Made by a program: the position numbers and the translations under genes. DNA of 64,000 nucleotides from an uncultured Eubacterium sp. (lineage in GTDB: Bacteria; Bacillota; Clostridia; Lachnospirales; Lachnospiraceae). The notes under the pieces are model-generated. The model was not told where the DNA came from, searched no databases, and was given only the letters and a program-made list of their open reading frames with translations. The number at the start of each line of letters is the position of its first letter. The stretch's first letter is position 1. The stretch covers positions 1 to 64,000 of the forward strand of contig CAKRGX010000001.1 of the NCBI GenBank assembly GCA_934338065.1. Direction: 5' to 3'. This document shows, piece by piece, positions 8,092-19,133 of the stretch.

Positions 8092-11000
8092 TTACTGTTC
8101 ATTATCACACAGATTATTAATCTCATCAACGATTGCTTCTGCCTGTTGTAATACATTATTACCATCCAGAATATATTGAAAATACGGCTGCGCTTCCGGC
8201 ACAAAACGTAAACGCCTTTTCATTCTCCCGATCAGATCCGGTATTTTCCCCGAATCAATCTTTGCCTGTGGAAACATCGTAAAACGCAAGCCATCCTTCT
8301 TACTTGCAATCTCTGTTATATAGGCTTGATGCGCTTTTGCCTTTAATAAGGCTATCGAAAGAAGATTCATGACACTTTTGGGCGGTTCTCCAAACCGGTC
8401 TACCAGCTCGTCAATCATATCATTTTTCTCTTCTTCATTTTCAATCTCTGCAATACGTTTGTAGACATCCAGTTTCTGAAATTCATTTTTAATATAACTG
8501 ACAGGAATAAATGCGTCAACCTTTATCTCAACACTCGTTTCATAACCGTCTTGCTCAACAACCTCTCCTTTGAGCTTTTTCACCGCCTCGTTCAGCATTT
8601 TACAATAAAGATCATATCCAACTGCCTCCATATGTCCATGCTGACGGGCACCTAACAGATTCCCCGCACCGCGAATCTCCAGATCGCGCATAGAAATCCG
8701 GAACCCGGAACCCAACTCTGTAAATTCTTTAATTGCTGCCAAACGTTTCTCTGCAACCTCCTTGAGCAATTTATCCCTCTTGTACATAAGAAAAGCATAG
8801 GAAGTGCGGCTGCTCCGTCCGACACGTCCACGAAGCTGATATAACTGCGACAAACCAAGCCGGTCCGCATCCTCAATAATAATTGTATTAACATTGGGAA
8901 TATCCAATCCCGTTTCTACAATCGTGGTCGACACAAGGACGTCTATTTCACCTTCAACAAACTGGAACATTGTGCGCTCCAATTCCCGCTCATTCATCTG
9001 CCCATGTGCAAAAGAAACCACGGCCTCCGGCACAAGTTTGGCAATCTCATTGGCAACAATGTCCATATTGCCCACACGGTTATATACATAATAGACCTGT
9101 CCACCACGCCCAATTTCCCGAAGAATTGCTTCACGAACTACTTCCTCGTTCTTTTCCATTACAAATGTCTGTATTGGCATCCGGTCAACTGGTGGTTCTT
9201 CCAGCACACTCATATCACGTATGCCAACAAGACTCATATGAAGCGTCCGTGGGATTGGCGTAGCTGTAAGTGTAAGAACGTCAATATCATTTTTGATCTG
9301 CTTAAGTTTCTCTTTATGCGTCACCCCAAACCGCTGCTCCTCATCAACTATGAGAAGTCCGAGATTTTTATAAGAAATATCTTTTCCCAGTAACCGGTGT
9401 GTCCCGATAACAATGTCAACACTTCCCTTTCGCACTCCCTCGATCGTCTTTTTCTGCTCTGCAGGAGTCCTGAGCCGGCACAACAGCTCTACATTGATAC
9501 CAAAATCATGCATACGCTGGGCAAATGTATTATAATGCTGTGCAGCAAGAATTGTCGTCGGAACCAGAAAAGCCACCTGACGGCCATCCATCACCGCCTT
9601 AAAAGCCGCCCTTATGGCAATTTCTGTCTTGCCATAACCCACATCTCCACAGATTAAACGATCCATGATCTTACTGCTCTCCATGTCCTGCTTCGTGGCA
9701 TCAATCGCTTTCTGCTGGTCTTCTGTTTCTTCATAAGGAAACATCTCCTCAAACTCTTTCTGCCAGACCGTATCCTTTTCAAACATATGGCCTTTTTTTG
9801 CCTGACGTTTCGCATACAGATCAACAAGTTCCTGCGCAACCTCTTCAACCGCTCCTTTCACCCGCGACTTTGTTTTCTTCCACTCTGGCGAATTAAGCCG
9901 GTTCAATTTAGGAACCTTGGCATCGCTTCCTGCATACTTTTGCAGTACCTCCAGCGATGTTGCCGGCACATAAAGATTACTTCCCGCTGCGTAAGCTACT
10001 TTCAGATAATCTTTTGTAATATGATCCACTTCTATCTTTTCAATTCCCTGATAAATGCCAAGACCATGATTCTCATGAACGACATAATCTCCAATCTTAA
10101 GATCTGTAAAACTGTGTATGGCTGCTCCATTATATTGTTTTACTTTCTTTCTCTTTTTCTTCCGGTGTCCCCCAAAGATATCACTCTCTGTCACCACAAC
10201 AAAGCGAAGGGCCGGGTATTCAAATCCTCTGCGCAGACTTGCCCTCGTAATCATCACTTCACCCGGCTGAATCTCCCTATTCATACTCCCTTCATAAAAC
10301 GCCTGGATATCAAAGTCCTGCAAATCCTCGCAAAGCCGGCGCCCTCTTGTTTCGGATGCGGAAACAAGTAAAATACGATACTGCTGCTTTTTCCAGCGCA
10401 CAATGTCTTTTGCCATCATAGCAAAATTATTATTATACGAAGGCGACGACTGCACCTGAAAGAAAAATTTTCGTTCAATTGCAATATCTTTTACAGCCAC
10501 ATCCAATGAAGTCAGCAGAACAAGTGGATACTGCTCAAGCCGGTGCAGAATCTGCGGAAGTGAATACAAAATATCCATCTGTTTCGGCAGAAGATACCCC
10601 TTTTCCAAACGCGTACTCATGCTCTCACGAAATTCATACTCGACCGTTTCCGCCTTCTCCAGACACCGGTTTGGATCGTCTATAAATACGAGTGTTTTCC
10701 TTTTTGAAAAATATTCAAAGAACGACATGGTATTCTTTTCAAAATATCGGATATAGCTTTCCAGATTTACCATTCCATGATACGCTTCATAAGTATCAAG
10801 AAAGTTTTCAACATTTTGGCGAAGTCTTGCCGCCTCTTCCTTTTTTCCTTCTTTCTTAAACTGTTCCGTCTGTTTTTCCATATCCAGCCGGATCTGCCGA
10901 AATGCCCTTATGGCACAATCCTCTTTGACAAACACCTCGGATGCAGGGAAAATATCAATGTAGTCCAATTGTTCAACAGAGCGCTGGCTTTCCACATCAA

Positions 11001-11610
11001 TGCTGCGAATGGTATCTACCTCATCTCCCCATAATTCAATACGGCAGGGACTTTCTTCCGTAAGTGGAAAAATATCCAGAATTCCACCACGGACAGAGAA
11101 CTCACCCTCTCTCTCCACCTGTGCCACACTCTCATATCCCAGTTCCGTCAGCCGGTGTTCCATTTTCTCAAGATCAATCCCATCTCCTTCATGGATCAGA
11201 ATTGCTTTTTCCACATAGTTCTCATACGGCACACAGGAGTCCATACCGGCATCAATCGTCGTTACCACTGTCAAAGGCTCTTCTCCTGCCAAAGCCTGAA
11301 TAACCTTTAACCTTTGCCGGATCAATGCCTGACCATGGACGTCTGCACTATAAAAGATCAGATCTTTGGCCGGATAATACATCACATTTCTATCATATAA
11401 GCGGTAGTCTTCGACAATCTCTTTGGCGCGGATCTCATTATGCGTTATAATCAGCCGGACATCACTGATATCTTCCATTCCATATATAAAGTGGCTCTTT
11501 TGTGCATCCAGACCACCAACCACACTTACCGGAGTATGTCCCTTATCCACCGCTGTTTTCAGTTGTATATACTCTTCCATCTCCTGCAGTGGGGCCAGCC
11601 ATGTCCTCAA
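8092..11610 (-). CDS. mfd: Transcription-repair coupling factor
   Basis: A 1172-residue ATP-dependent translocase that removes stalled RNA polymerase and recruits UvrA. The N-terminal UvrB-like module includes [11 protein letters not shown]. The RNA polymerase-interacting domain ([15 protein letters not shown]) and the helicase core follow, with Walker [19 protein letters not shown] and the TRG region QLRGRVGRS; a C-terminal TRCF domain closes it. Length is standard. Translation starts at TTG 11610, overlapping the pth stop (TTGA), with GGAGAG upstream inside pth. This indicates translational coupling. Confidence 0.96.
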   Translation of the reverse strand: MRTWLAPLQEMEEYIQLKTAVDKGHTPVSVVGGLDAQKSHFIYGMEDISDVRLIITHNEIRAKEIVEDYRLYDRNVMYYPAKDLIFYSADVHGQALIRQRLKVIQALAGEEPLTVVTTIDAGMDSCVPYENYVEKAILIHEGDGIDLEKMEHRLTELGYESVAQVEREGEFSVRGGILDIFPLTEESPCRIELWGDEVDTIRSIDVESQRSVEQLDYIDIFPASEVFVKEDCAIRAFRQIRLDMEKQTEQFKKEGKKEEAARLRQNVENFLDTYEAYHGMVNLESYIRYFEKNTMSFFEYFSKRKTLVFIDDPNRCLEKAETVEYEFRESMSTRLEKGYLLPKQMDILYSLPQILHRLEQYPLVLLTSLDVAVKDIAIERKFFFQVQSSPSYNNNFAMMAKDIVRWKKQQYRILLVSASETRGRRLCEDLQDFDIQAFYEGSMNREIQPGEVMITRASLRRGFEYPALRFVVVTESDIFGGHRKKKRKKVKQYNGAAIHSFTDLKIGDYVVHENHGLGIYQGIEKIEVDHITKDYLKVAYAAGSNLYVPATSLEVLQKYAGSDAKVPKLNRLNSPEWKKTKSRVKGAVEEVAQELVDLYAKRQAKKGHMFEKDTVWQKEFEEMFPYEETEDQQKAIDATKQDMESSKIMDRLICGDVGYGKTEIAIRAAFKAVMDGRQVAFLVPTTILAAQHYNTFAQRMHDFGINVELLCRLRTPAEQKKTIEGVRKGSVDIVIGTHRLLGKDISYKNLGLLIVDEEQRFGVTHKEKLKQIKNDIDVLTLTATPIPRTLHMSLVGIRDMSVLEEPPVDRMPIQTFVMEKNEEVVREAILREIGRGGQVYYVYNRVGNMDIVANEIAKLVPEAVVSFAHGQMNERELERTMFQFVEGEIDVLVSTTIVETGLDIPNVNTIIIEDADRLGLSQLYQLRGRVGRSSRTSYAFLMYKRDKLLKEVAEKRLAAIKEFTELGSGFRISMRDLEIRGAGNLLGARQHGHMEAVGYDLYCKMLNEAVKKLKGEVVEQDGYETSVEIKVDAFIPVSYIKNEFQKLDVYKRIAEIENEEEKNDMIDELVDRFGEPPKSVMNLLSIALLKAKAHQAYITEIASKKDGLRFTMFPQAKIDSGKIPDLIGRMKRRLRFVPEAQPYFQYILDGNNVLQQAEAIVDEINNLCDNEQ

Positions 11611-12194
11611 TGTTTACTCTCCATTTCTATTTTTCTTCCATTTACCAGATTCATAGCAGCAGCGGGATCATTCATCAGAAGTTTTTGTACACCTTCTGCT
11701 GCCAATGCAAAAATATCACGAAACATCGCATCCTGTTCTCTGGAAAAACGCCCTAACACATGCTTTACCAGATCGCCGCCTTCCGGCTTTCCTCCCACAC
11801 CAATCTTTATCCTGGCAAATTCTTGTGTTCCCATATGCTGTATGATACTTTTTATGCCATTATGCCCACCGGCACTTCCCTTCATACGAATCCGAATCTG
11901 TCCCACAGGCAGACTAATATCATCATAAATTACAATCAGCTCATCCAGATCCAATTTGTAGTAATCCATCAGCGCACGAACACTCTCACCGCTCAAATTC
12001 ATATAAGTCTGCGGCTGTGCCAGAATAACCTTCTGCCCCTCGATCACACCTTTGCCAACGAGTGCCTTTTCCTCTCTGCTCCGCAGCGGGATATTATATT
12101 GATCACTGAGAAATGTAACCATATCAAAACCAATATTGTGTCTCGTAGCAGCGTATTCCGTCCCCGGATTCCCTAGTCCAACAATCAGAAACAT
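11607..12194 (-). CDS. pth: Peptidyl-tRNA hydrolase
   Basis: A 195-residue enzyme that recycles peptidyl-tRNA released during abortive translation. The opening MFLIVGLGNPG, then YAATRHNIGF and QTYMNLSGESV, carry the conserved Asn and catalytic His residues of bacterial Pth. The ATG at 12194 gives this standard start; upstream in-frame codons add a non-homologous extension. The stop overlaps the mfd start. The pth-mfd pairing and nearby spoVG match the Bacillus neighbourhood. Confidence 0.93.
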   Translation of the reverse strand: MFLIVGLGNPGTEYAATRHNIGFDMVTFLSDQYNIPLRSREEKALVGKGVIEGQKVILAQPQTYMNLSGESVRALMDYYKLDLDELIVIYDDISLPVGQIRIRMKGSAGGHNGIKSIIQHMGTQEFARIKIGVGGKPEGGDLVKHVLGRFSREQDAMFRDIFALAAEGVQKLLMNDPAAAMNLVNGRKIEMESKH

Positions 12195-12238
12195 AGTCCA
12201 TGATTCCTTTCTTTTTATTTTACCGTATAACAAGGCTT

Positions 12239-12266
12239 ACCCGGCGGCATAAAAACACCCCCGGGT
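12239..12266. other. GC-rich hairpin between spoVG and pth
   Basis: ACCCGG (12239-12244) pairs with CCGGGT (12261-12266) around a 16-base loop. No T-run follows on either strand. It may pause or process the spoVG-pth transcript; a terminator is not supported. Confidence 0.3.
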
Positions 12267-12335
12267 CAATTTCTTATCTCATTTTATCACTCACCAGCGC
12301 AAAGTCAACCTGCAAATTTAATTATTTTACCATTA

Positions 12336-12599
12336 TTACTGCGCTTCCAGCATTTTATCATATTCGTTAAGAACTGCTTCCTGCAGTACAGCCCTCATCT
12401 CACCATGAATCGGATGCGCAATATCACGGTACTCTCCATCTGGTGTCTTTTTGCTTGGCATTGCAATAAACAAGCCCTTTTCGCCTTCAATTATCTTGAT
12501 ATCATGCACTACAAATGCGTCATCAAAGGTAACCGATGCAACTGCCTTCATCTTTGTTTCCTTACTTATCACACGAACCCTGATATCTGTAATCTGCAT
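12336..12599 (-). CDS. spoVG: Septation regulator SpoVG
   Basis: An 87-residue RNA/DNA-binding regulator of the SpoVG family that influences septation and sporulation. It carries the hallmark [23 protein letters not shown] and YRDIAHPI blocks. Two ATGs are adjacent (12602 and 12599). I choose the second because family members begin M-x-I/V-T-D and the G-rich ribosome site is better spaced. It follows glgD by about 22 bases and may be read from the glgC promoter as well as its own. Confidence 0.93.
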   Translation of the reverse strand: MQITDIRVRVISKETKMKAVASVTFDDAFVVHDIKIIEGEKGLFIAMPSKKTPDGEYRDIAHPIHGEMRAVLQEAVLNEYDKMLEAQ

Positions 12600-12621
12600 C
12601 ATATCCCCCCTTTTTATTTTG

Positions 12622-13743
12622 TTACATTACGTAACGGTCATTCCGCTCCCGAATTATCTTAATATTATCTTTGTCCCCAACATAATTCGAGTTGGCACGA
12701 ATCGTACCATGACTTTCTACGATGCAGTTTTCAATGTAAGTATTATCCCCAATGTAGACTTCATTCAATATGATTGAGTTACGTATTGTACAATTGTTAC
12801 CAATATATACTTCTTTAAACAGTATGGAGTCTTTGACTTCCCCATTGATAATACAGCCACTTGACACCAAACTGTTTTTTACATTAGATCCAACGTTATA
12901 TTTTGCTGGTGGAAGATCTTCAATCTTCGAACAAATTTGAGGATACTGATTAAAGAAAAACTCTCTCACCTCTCGATTCAAGAAAGCCATATTGGTTTTG
13001 AAATAAGATTCCACCGTTGTAATGTTGCTCCAATAAGAATCCAATTTGTAAGCATACATTTTCTTAATCCCTTTATATCTGATAAAAACATCCTTAACCA
13101 GATCAAAAGCATCTTCTTCGTCAGCACGCTCGATCATCTCGATCAACTGACGGCGCCGGATAACATAAATCCCGGTAGAAACTAATGTTTTTGAAGTCAT
13201 AAGCGGCTTCTCTTCAAATTCCGTTACTCTTCCTTCCGAATCAACAGTCACAACCCCAAAACGGCTGGAATCTTCAACTGTTCCCAAGTCCTTTGTCACA
13301 ATCGTAATATCCGCATTTTTTTCTATATGATATTCCAAAAGTTTATTCATATCCATTTTATAAACACAGTCACCAGAAGCGATGATAACATATGGTTCAT
13401 GACTGGTTTTCAAAAAATCAATGTTCTGGGCAATGGCATCTGCTGTTCCCCGGTACCAGTAACTATTATCATGCGTCTGCATCGGTGTAAACACAAACAA
13501 TCCACCCTGCTTACGTCCAAAATCCCACCATTTCGACGAACTCAGATGCTGTGTCAATGATTTCGAATTATACTGTGTAATAACACCCACCTTATTGATG
13601 CGTGAACTGGACATACTGCTCAGGACAAAATCAATACTCCGATATCCACCTGCAATTGGCAACGCCGCTGTCGCACGTTTTATCGTCATTTCCCTCATGC
13701 GGCTGCTCGAGCCACCAGCTAAAATAAGTCCTATCGCTCTCAT
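12622..13743 (-). CDS. glgD: Glucose-1-phosphate adenylyltransferase subunit GlgD
   Basis: A 373-residue partner of GlgC in ADP-glucose synthesis for glycogen. The nucleotidyltransferase domain starts with [11 protein letters not shown], shorter and altered relative to GlgC. The C-terminal left-handed beta-helix has hexapeptide repeats ([20 protein letters not shown] and on). SGDCVYKMD replaces the GGDHIYKMD of GlgC, fitting a regulatory rather than main catalytic subunit. It overlaps glgC by ATGA. Confidence 0.93.
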   Translation of the reverse strand: MRAIGLILAGGSSSRMREMTIKRATAALPIAGGYRSIDFVLSSMSSSRINKVGVITQYNSKSLTQHLSSSKWWDFGRKQGGLFVFTPMQTHDNSYWYRGTADAIAQNIDFLKTSHEPYVIIASGDCVYKMDMNKLLEYHIEKNADITIVTKDLGTVEDSSRFGVVTVDSEGRVTEFEEKPLMTSKTLVSTGIYVIRRRQLIEMIERADEEDAFDLVKDVFIRYKGIKKMYAYKLDSYWSNITTVESYFKTNMAFLNREVREFFFNQYPQICSKIEDLPPAKYNVGSNVKNSLVSSGCIINGEVKDSILFKEVYIGNNCTIRNSIILNEVYIGDNTYIENCIVESHGTIRANSNYVGDKDNIKIIRERNDRYVM

Positions 13744-15017
13744 AAAACGTCACCTGCCTTTATCAAAGTTTCGCCACCCTCTAAGATACCGTTCGGATAA
13801 TCTTCTTTTGTCGTCCTGCCTGCTATCGCAGTATTTTTTCCAACCGTCACTCCATCCGGAATGGTTGTCTTATCTCCGATTGTAACAAGATCAAAAGCAT
13901 AAACATTTGGTTTCTCACGATTCACAACACCATCCTCACCAACACCAAGATGGCAGTCAGCTCCAATCTCGCTTTGTTCTGCGACAATCGCACGGTCCAA
14001 AACGGAATTTTTGCCAATTCGTGCCGAATTCATAATGATCGAATCACGCACAACCGCGCCTTCCTCGATCACAACATCAGAACCAATCACCGAGTTATGC
14101 ACTTCGCCATAAATCTCACAGCCATCCCCCATAATAGCTTTATCTACCACTGCATTTTCTGCGATATACTGTGGCCGTATCCACTCATTACGTGTATAGA
14201 TCTTCCAAAATTCTTCGTACAGATTAAACACCGGAATCAGATCGATCAATTCCATATTAGACTCCCAATAAGACCCCAACGTCCCAACATCTTTCCAATA
14301 CCCATTGTATTCATAAGCGAAAATACGATCCCCACGTTCATGGCAGTACGGTAAAATATGCTTGCCAAAATCGCAGCCCGGCTGATCTTTCAGTTTGATC
14401 AATGCTTCCTTAAGTACCGCCCAGGAAAAAATGTAGATTCCCATGGAAGCAAGGTTGCTTCTTGGGTTTTCCGGCTTTTCTTCAAATTCCAATATACGAT
14501 GAGTCTCATCTGTAATGCAGACACCAAAACGGCTTGCTTCTTCAATCGGTACAGGAATCGTGGCCATCGTAATATCTGCATGATTGGCCTTATGAAAATC
14601 CAACATAATCTGATAGTCCATCTTATAAATATGATCGCCACCCAGAATCAGAACATAATCCGGATTATAATATTCCATATAATTCAGATTCTGAAATATC
14701 GCATTGGCTGTTCCGGTATACCATTCACTGCTGGTACTCTTTTCATACGGTGGCAGAACAGACACTCCCCCAATATTACGGTCGAGATCCCACGGAATAC
14801 CAATTCCAATATGAGTATTCAACTTGAGCGGCTGATACTGTGTCAGTACACCGACTGTATCAACTCCTGAATTAATACAATTACTCAATGGAAAATCAAT
14901 AATTCGATACTTTCCCCCAAAAGCAACAGCAGGTTTTGCTACATTTGCCGTCAAGACCCCCAATCTTGACCCTTGCCCACCGGCAAGCAGCATGGCTATC
15001 ATTTCTTTTTTTATCAT
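13740..15017 (-). CDS. glgC: Glucose-1-phosphate adenylyltransferase, catalytic subunit
   Basis: A 425-residue enzyme that makes ADP-glucose from ATP and glucose-1-phosphate, the committed step of glycogen synthesis. It shows the pyrophosphorylase signature [26 protein letters not shown] with the catalytic Asp, [10 protein letters not shown] for sugar-phosphate binding and a C-terminal beta-helix. AGGGGTG is the ribosome site. It is first gene of glgC-glgD (ATGA overlap) with its promoter in the divergent region shared with murC. Confidence 0.95.
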   Translation of the reverse strand: MIKKEMIAMLLAGGQGSRLGVLTANVAKPAVAFGGKYRIIDFPLSNCINSGVDTVGVLTQYQPLKLNTHIGIGIPWDLDRNIGGVSVLPPYEKSTSSEWYTGTANAIFQNLNYMEYYNPDYVLILGGDHIYKMDYQIMLDFHKANHADITMATIPVPIEEASRFGVCITDETHRILEFEEKPENPRSNLASMGIYIFSWAVLKEALIKLKDQPGCDFGKHILPYCHERGDRIFAYEYNGYWKDVGTLGSYWESNMELIDLIPVFNLYEEFWKIYTRNEWIRPQYIAENAVVDKAIMGDGCEIYGEVHNSVIGSDVVIEEGAVVRDSIIMNSARIGKNSVLDRAIVAEQSEIGADCHLGVGEDGVVNREKPNVYAFDLVTIGDKTTIPDGVTVGKNTAIAGRTTKEDYPNGILEGGETLIKAGDVL

Positions 15018-15052
15018 GTTATCACCCCTGTTGTTAAATTATTATGTATAAA

Positions 15053-15081
15053 AGTATAACATATATTTTCACAATTGTGAA
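15053..15081 (-). promoter_or_regulatory. glgC promoter with palindromic operator
   Basis: On the minus strand TTCACA (15081-15076), a 17-base spacer and TATACT (15058-15053) form a promoter. A perfect 14-bp palindrome TTCACAATTGTGAA (15068-15081) covers the -35 element. A second near-palindrome, ATTTGT-9 bases-ACAAAT, lies around 15117-15137. The positions suggest a repressor site; its protein is unknown. Confidence 0.55.
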
Positions 15082-15186
15082 TGATTTTCACAAATATTTT
15101 TCATTTGTTTATCCATATTTGTGCATAATGTACAAATTTTATCATCATACGCTCTTATTAACAGGCTTTTTCTTATAGATTTAGTC

Positions 15187-15215
15187 TTGTATTTTGAACT
15201 TTCTCTTTATATAAT
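15187..15215 (+). promoter_or_regulatory. Sigma-A promoter of murC
   Basis: TTGTAT (15187-15192), a 17-base spacer and consensus TATAAT (15210-15215) lie 35 bases before the murC ATG. The AAAGG ribosome site follows. Confidence 0.7.
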
Positions 15216-15249
15216 AGTATTAAAATAAGAAGAAAGAAAGGTATTTCGC

Positions 15250-16629
15250 ATGTATAAAATTGATTTTGAACATCCGGGCAACATTCATTTTATCGGTATC
15301 GGCGGCATCAGCATGAGCGGTTTCGCAGAACTTTTACATTCAATGGGTTTTACCATTACCGGTTCCGACTGGCACGAAAGTAAAATAACCAAGCATTTGG
15401 AACAACTTGACATACAAGTAATATATGGACAAAGTGCTGAAAATATTACAGACAATATCGATCTGGTTGTATATACAGCAGCAGTAAAACCAACGAATCC
15501 GGAATTTCAGGAGGCAGAACGCCGTGGAATTCCTATGATGGAGCGCGCCACTATGGTTGGGCAGGTAATGAAAAATTATTCCTCTGCTATTGCAATCGCA
15601 GGAACACATGGAAAGACCACTACAACTTCCATTGCCGCTCACATTTTTCTGGAAGCACAGCTTGACCCGACCATCTCCGTAGGTGGAATCCTTCCTGCCA
15701 TTGGAGGCAACATAAGAATAGGCCATTCGGAGCACTTCATTACAGAGGCTTGTGAATACACCAACAGTTTTCTGCAATTCTACCCAACAGTCGGCATTAT
15801 CCTTAATATAGAAGAAGACCATATGGATTTCTTCAAAGACCTTTCGGATATTCGTCGTTCTTTCCGTCGTTTTGCCGAGCTGATCCCAGCTCACGGTACA
15901 TTGATCATCAACGCTGACATACCGGACTATCAGGAAATCACAAATGGTCTTTCCTGTCGGGTTATTACCTACGGGTTAGAAAACAAAGCAGATTTTATGC
16001 CAGATCATATAGAATATGATGTCATGGGACACGGTTCCTTTGATCTTGTAAAAAACAAGGAGAATAGGGGACATTATTCGCTGAATGTGGTTGGACGCCA
16101 TAACATTTCCAACTCACTGGCATGTCTGGCATTAGCTTCACTCTATGGCATTGATAAAGATACTTTGCAGCGCGCTTTTACTGCATTCCGCGGTACAGAC
16201 AGACGTTTCCAGTATAAAGGAAAATGTCATGGCTTTACGATTATTGATGACTACGCTCATCATCCAACAGAGATCCATGCAACGCTTACCGCTGCGCAAA
16301 AGTATCCTCACAAGACTCTCTGGTGTGCTTTCCAGCCACACACATATACCCGCACAAGAGCTTTTTTAAAGGACTTTGCCAAGGCACTTGCGGATGCAGA
16401 TAAGATTATCCTTGCCGACATTTACGCTGCCAGAGAACAGGATCCGGGCGATATTTCCTCACAAAATCTGGCTGATGAACTATCGGCCCTTGGAAAAGAT
16501 GTCTATTATATCCGCTCTTTTGAAGAAATAGAAAAATTTATTTTGAAAAATTTAGTAGACGGTGACCTGTTGATAACTATGGGTGCCGGAAACATAGTAG
16601 AAATTGGTGAAAAGCTTTTAGAGTGTTGA
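15250..16629 (+). CDS. murC: UDP-N-acetylmuramate--L-alanine ligase
   Basis: A 459-residue cytoplasmic Mur ligase adding the first amino acid of the peptidoglycan stem. It has the N-terminal nucleotide-sugar domain (NIHFIGIGGISMSG), the ATP loop IAGTHGKTTTTS, NIEEDHMDFF and the C-terminal block IIDDYAHHPTEI. Length is standard. It is transcribed alone from its own promoter, divergent from glgC. Confidence 0.96.
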   Translation: MYKIDFEHPGNIHFIGIGGISMSGFAELLHSMGFTITGSDWHESKITKHLEQLDIQVIYGQSAENITDNIDLVVYTAAVKPTNPEFQEAERRGIPMMERATMVGQVMKNYSSAIAIAGTHGKTTTTSIAAHIFLEAQLDPTISVGGILPAIGGNIRIGHSEHFITEACEYTNSFLQFYPTVGIILNIEEDHMDFFKDLSDIRRSFRRFAELIPAHGTLIINADIPDYQEITNGLSCRVITYGLENKADFMPDHIEYDVMGHGSFDLVKNKENRGHYSLNVVGRHNISNSLACLALASLYGIDKDTLQRAFTAFRGTDRRFQYKGKCHGFTIIDDYAHHPTEIHATLTAAQKYPHKTLWCAFQPHTYTRTRAFLKDFAKALADADKIILADIYAAREQDPGDISSQNLADELSALGKDVYYIRSFEEIEKFILKNLVDGDLLITMGAGNIVEIGEKLLEC

Positions 16630-16633
16630 TTTA

Positions 16634-16831
16634 TAAACATTATGAACAACCTTATCAACAATCAGTCGAACATATCGGTTGTGGATATTTTTTAGTCGAA
16701 AAAAAAATGTGAATAAATATAATTTTTCACTTGACAAAGGAAAGAAACGTTTTTTCGGTACATAACACCGATTATTCTACCAAAATAGTACAACCGAACA
16801 TATGTTGTAAACATTATGAACATTATCGACA
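16634..16831. promoter_or_regulatory. Repeated motif cluster with near-consensus DnaA boxes
   Basis: The 311-base gap 16630-16940 contains the direct repeat TAAACATTATGAACA at 16634-16648 and 16808-16822. Each copy is followed within 5 bases by a one-mismatch DnaA box: TTATCAACA (16652-16660) and TTATCGACA (16823-16831). A third, ATATCCACA, is on the minus strand at 16688-16680. A GAACATAT motif also recurs (16668-16675, 16794-16802). Position ahead of primosome genes suggests DnaA control. Confidence 0.45.
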
Positions 16832-16867
16832 CCCCATTTCTACAAGAAAAGTACACTTGTTTTAAAT

Positions 16868-16896
16868 TTGCAAGTCTTTTTTCTTTGTGTTATCAT
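16868..16896 (+). promoter_or_regulatory. Promoter of the DnaD-like/DnaC-like operon
   Basis: TTGCAA (16868-16873), 17-base spacer, TATCAT (16891-16896), 45 bases before the ATG at 16941. It lies just downstream of the DnaA-box-like cluster. Confidence 0.5.
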
Positions 16897-16940
16897 GGAA
16901 TCCAAACTATTAGAAACGGAATGAAATGGGGCTTTTTTAA

Positions 16941-18062
16941 ATGGGATTGATCATCACTACAACAGAATCCTGGGCGCTAACGCAAGTGCCAAACTGGTTT
17001 ATACGCAGCTATATGCCAACAGCTAATGGTAATTTTATAAAGCTGTATTTATACTTATTGATGCTTTGCCAGCATCCCGACAATACAAGCGGACTTTCGA
17101 TCGATCATCTTGCCGATGCACTTGAATGTACCGAAAATGATATTTTGCGTGCCCTGCGTTTTTGGAAAAAAGAACATTTACTTGATTATGCAGAAAAGGA
17201 CGGGAACATTGTTTCTATTGTTCTGAAACAAGATCCGGACCAGCAGGAGTTTTCAGCTTCTTCTGCCGTCAGCCAGCAGTTGGAAGAAAGGCCGGCACAT
17301 ACTCAGCAATCTGCCTATTCTTCTCCTGTTGTTAATGAACTGGCAGCCAGTGTTGAGGTTCCCCTGCCTGATAAACAGACCTATACTCCTTTACAGGCAG
17401 AAGCACTGATCAAGGATGTAGAGATTGAACAGACTATCTCGTCTGTTGAACAGCTTCTGGGAACAACGATTTCTATGACACATCTTCAATTGATCTTGTA
17501 CTTTATGTGTGATATTGGTTTTTCAGGAGAGCTTATTCTCAAACTATATCAGACAGCTTTGAAAAAGGGAAAACACTCCCCTAAATACATTGAAGCAATT
17601 GGTATCAGTTGGGCAAAAAAGGGCATCCGTACAGCAGAAGCTGCCGAAGAAGAAACTGCTGCTTTCAGCGGCCGGTATGCTCTTGTTTCCCGGTCTTTGG
17701 GAATACAACGCGGCCTTGTTCCTGCCGAGCGCGAGATCATTGATAGCTGGGAGAAATATCATTTTTCTGACACGATCATTGAAGAAGCATGCAAACGAAC
17801 CGTGTTACAGACCGGTGGGACAAATTTACAATATGTATCACGTATTTTACATAGCTGGGCTAAAAACAATGTCATATCTCTTTCCGATATCGAACAATGT
17901 GACAAGGCCTATAAACAGCATAAAAAAGGAAACGATAAGAAAACCAGTACCGGTGCACGAAGTAAAAATCAATTTCAAAACTTCCCGCAGCGCACTTATA
18001 CAAATGAAGATTATAACAGTTTAGAAAAACAGCTTTTACGCAGCGCTCACGCTGATTCATAG
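16941..18062 (+). CDS. DnaD domain primosome protein
   Basis: A 373-residue protein combining an N-terminal winged-helix DnaD/DnaB-like region (about 15-105, NGNFIKLYLYLLMLC), a low-complexity linker (110-155) and two DnaD C-terminal (DnaB_2) repeats. Each repeat ends with the YxxxI-x2-W motif: YIEAIGISWAKKG near 220 and YVSRILHSWAKNN near 305. Proteins of this kind help load the replicative helicase at oriC or restart forks. The next gene is a DnaC/DnaI-type loader 17 bases away, which supports this role. Confidence 0.85.
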   Translation: MGLIITTTESWALTQVPNWFIRSYMPTANGNFIKLYLYLLMLCQHPDNTSGLSIDHLADALECTENDILRALRFWKKEHLLDYAEKDGNIVSIVLKQDPDQQEFSASSAVSQQLEERPAHTQQSAYSSPVVNELAASVEVPLPDKQTYTPLQAEALIKDVEIEQTISSVEQLLGTTISMTHLQLILYFMCDIGFSGELILKLYQTALKKGKHSPKYIEAIGISWAKKGIRTAEAAEEETAAFSGRYALVSRSLGIQRGLVPAEREIIDSWEKYHFSDTIIEEACKRTVLQTGGTNLQYVSRILHSWAKNNVISLSDIEQCDKAYKQHKKGNDKKTSTGARSKNQFQNFPQRTYTNEDYNSLEKQLLRSAHADS

Positions 18063-18079
18063 AAAGGGTTTCTAATTTT

Positions 18080-19081
18080 ATGATTCTTACAAACAGTCAG
18101 TACCAGCAACTAATGTCAAAGTATTATGACCGACAATTAAAAACAAAGGATATCATGGAACAACGCTACCATGAAGTAGTAAACGCCATTCCTGAGTTAA
18201 AGGATCTGGACGAGAAAATTCGCAGCCTGTCCATCCAGCATGCAAAGTCACGTTTAACATCCGGCATCGATGGAGAAGATCTGGCTTCTACGATTGCACA
18301 GATCAGTGCAGAAAAGGAACGGCTTCTTATCGCTCATGGCTATCCTTCCGATTATCTAAAACCGGTATACACATGCGCGGACTGTCAGGATACCGGTTAT
18401 ATTGATGGACAAAAATGTCATTGCTTTGAAAAAGAAATTGTCAACTTTCTCTATGCTCAGTCGAATCTTAAAGATATTTTAGAAAATGAGAATTTTTCTC
18501 ATTTTAATTTGGAATACTATCCGGATGACTATATTGAAGAAGCGACCGGACTTACCCCACGTGATAACATTCAGAGTGTAGTAGCCACAGTACGGTCATT
18601 TATCGATAATTTTTCAACAGCGCCGGGGAATCTTCTGCTTTACGGGAACACAGGTGTAGGTAAAACATTTCTTACCAATTGCATTGCAAAGGAGCTTTTA
18701 GACCAATCTTATACGGTTGTTTACTTGACTTCTATCAAACTATTTGATATTTTAGAAACGAATAAATTTGATCGCGATATATCCCGTACAGAAAAAGACA
18801 GTTCTCTCTCTTATATCTTGTCCAGTGATCTTTTGATCATTGACGATCTGGGAACTGAACTGAATAACAGTTTTACTTCGTCACAGCTCTATCATTGCAT
18901 TGATACAAGACTGACAAACCATCGTTCCACTATCATCTCAACGAATCTTTCTTTTGACGATTTAAGAGAACAGTATAGCGAACGAATTTTTTCTCGTATT
19001 ACAAGTAATTACTCTCTGTTAAAGATTACTGGCGACGATATACGCCTGAAAAAATTGCAATTGAGAACTACGCCACGATAA
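18080..19081 (+). CDS. DnaC/DnaI-type helicase loader ATPase
   Basis: A 333-residue AAA+ protein. The N-terminal helical part (1-110) is followed by a zinc-finger-like CADCQDTGYIDGQKCHC (about 99-115). The ATPase has Walker A YGNTGVGKTFL, Walker B LLIIDDLGTE and sensor-1 ISTNLSF. This layout matches DnaC/DnaI-like loaders of replicative helicase DnaB, not the shorter IstB transposition proteins, which lack the zinc motif. No transposase is nearby. It forms an operon with the DnaD-like gene. Confidence 0.88.
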   Translation: MILTNSQYQQLMSKYYDRQLKTKDIMEQRYHEVVNAIPELKDLDEKIRSLSIQHAKSRLTSGIDGEDLASTIAQISAEKERLLIAHGYPSDYLKPVYTCADCQDTGYIDGQKCHCFEKEIVNFLYAQSNLKDILENENFSHFNLEYYPDDYIEEATGLTPRDNIQSVVATVRSFIDNFSTAPGNLLLYGNTGVGKTFLTNCIAKELLDQSYTVVYLTSIKLFDILETNKFDRDISRTEKDSSLSYILSSDLLIIDDLGTELNNSFTSSQLYHCIDTRLTNHRSTIISTNLSFDDLREQYSERIFSRITSNYSLLKITGDDIRLKKLQLRTTPR

Positions 19082-19133
19082 AAGAAACACCATTAATCAT
19101 ATATTAAATTTATTTCATACGGAGGAATCTATA

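Noticed and set aside
12239..12266. Rho-independent terminator of spoVG
   Set aside because: The stem is only 6 bp with a long loop and has no T-run on the minus strand.
18080..19081. IstB transposition helper
   Set aside because: No transposase neighbour, and the N-terminal zinc motif and the DnaD-like partner favour a DnaC/DnaI loader.
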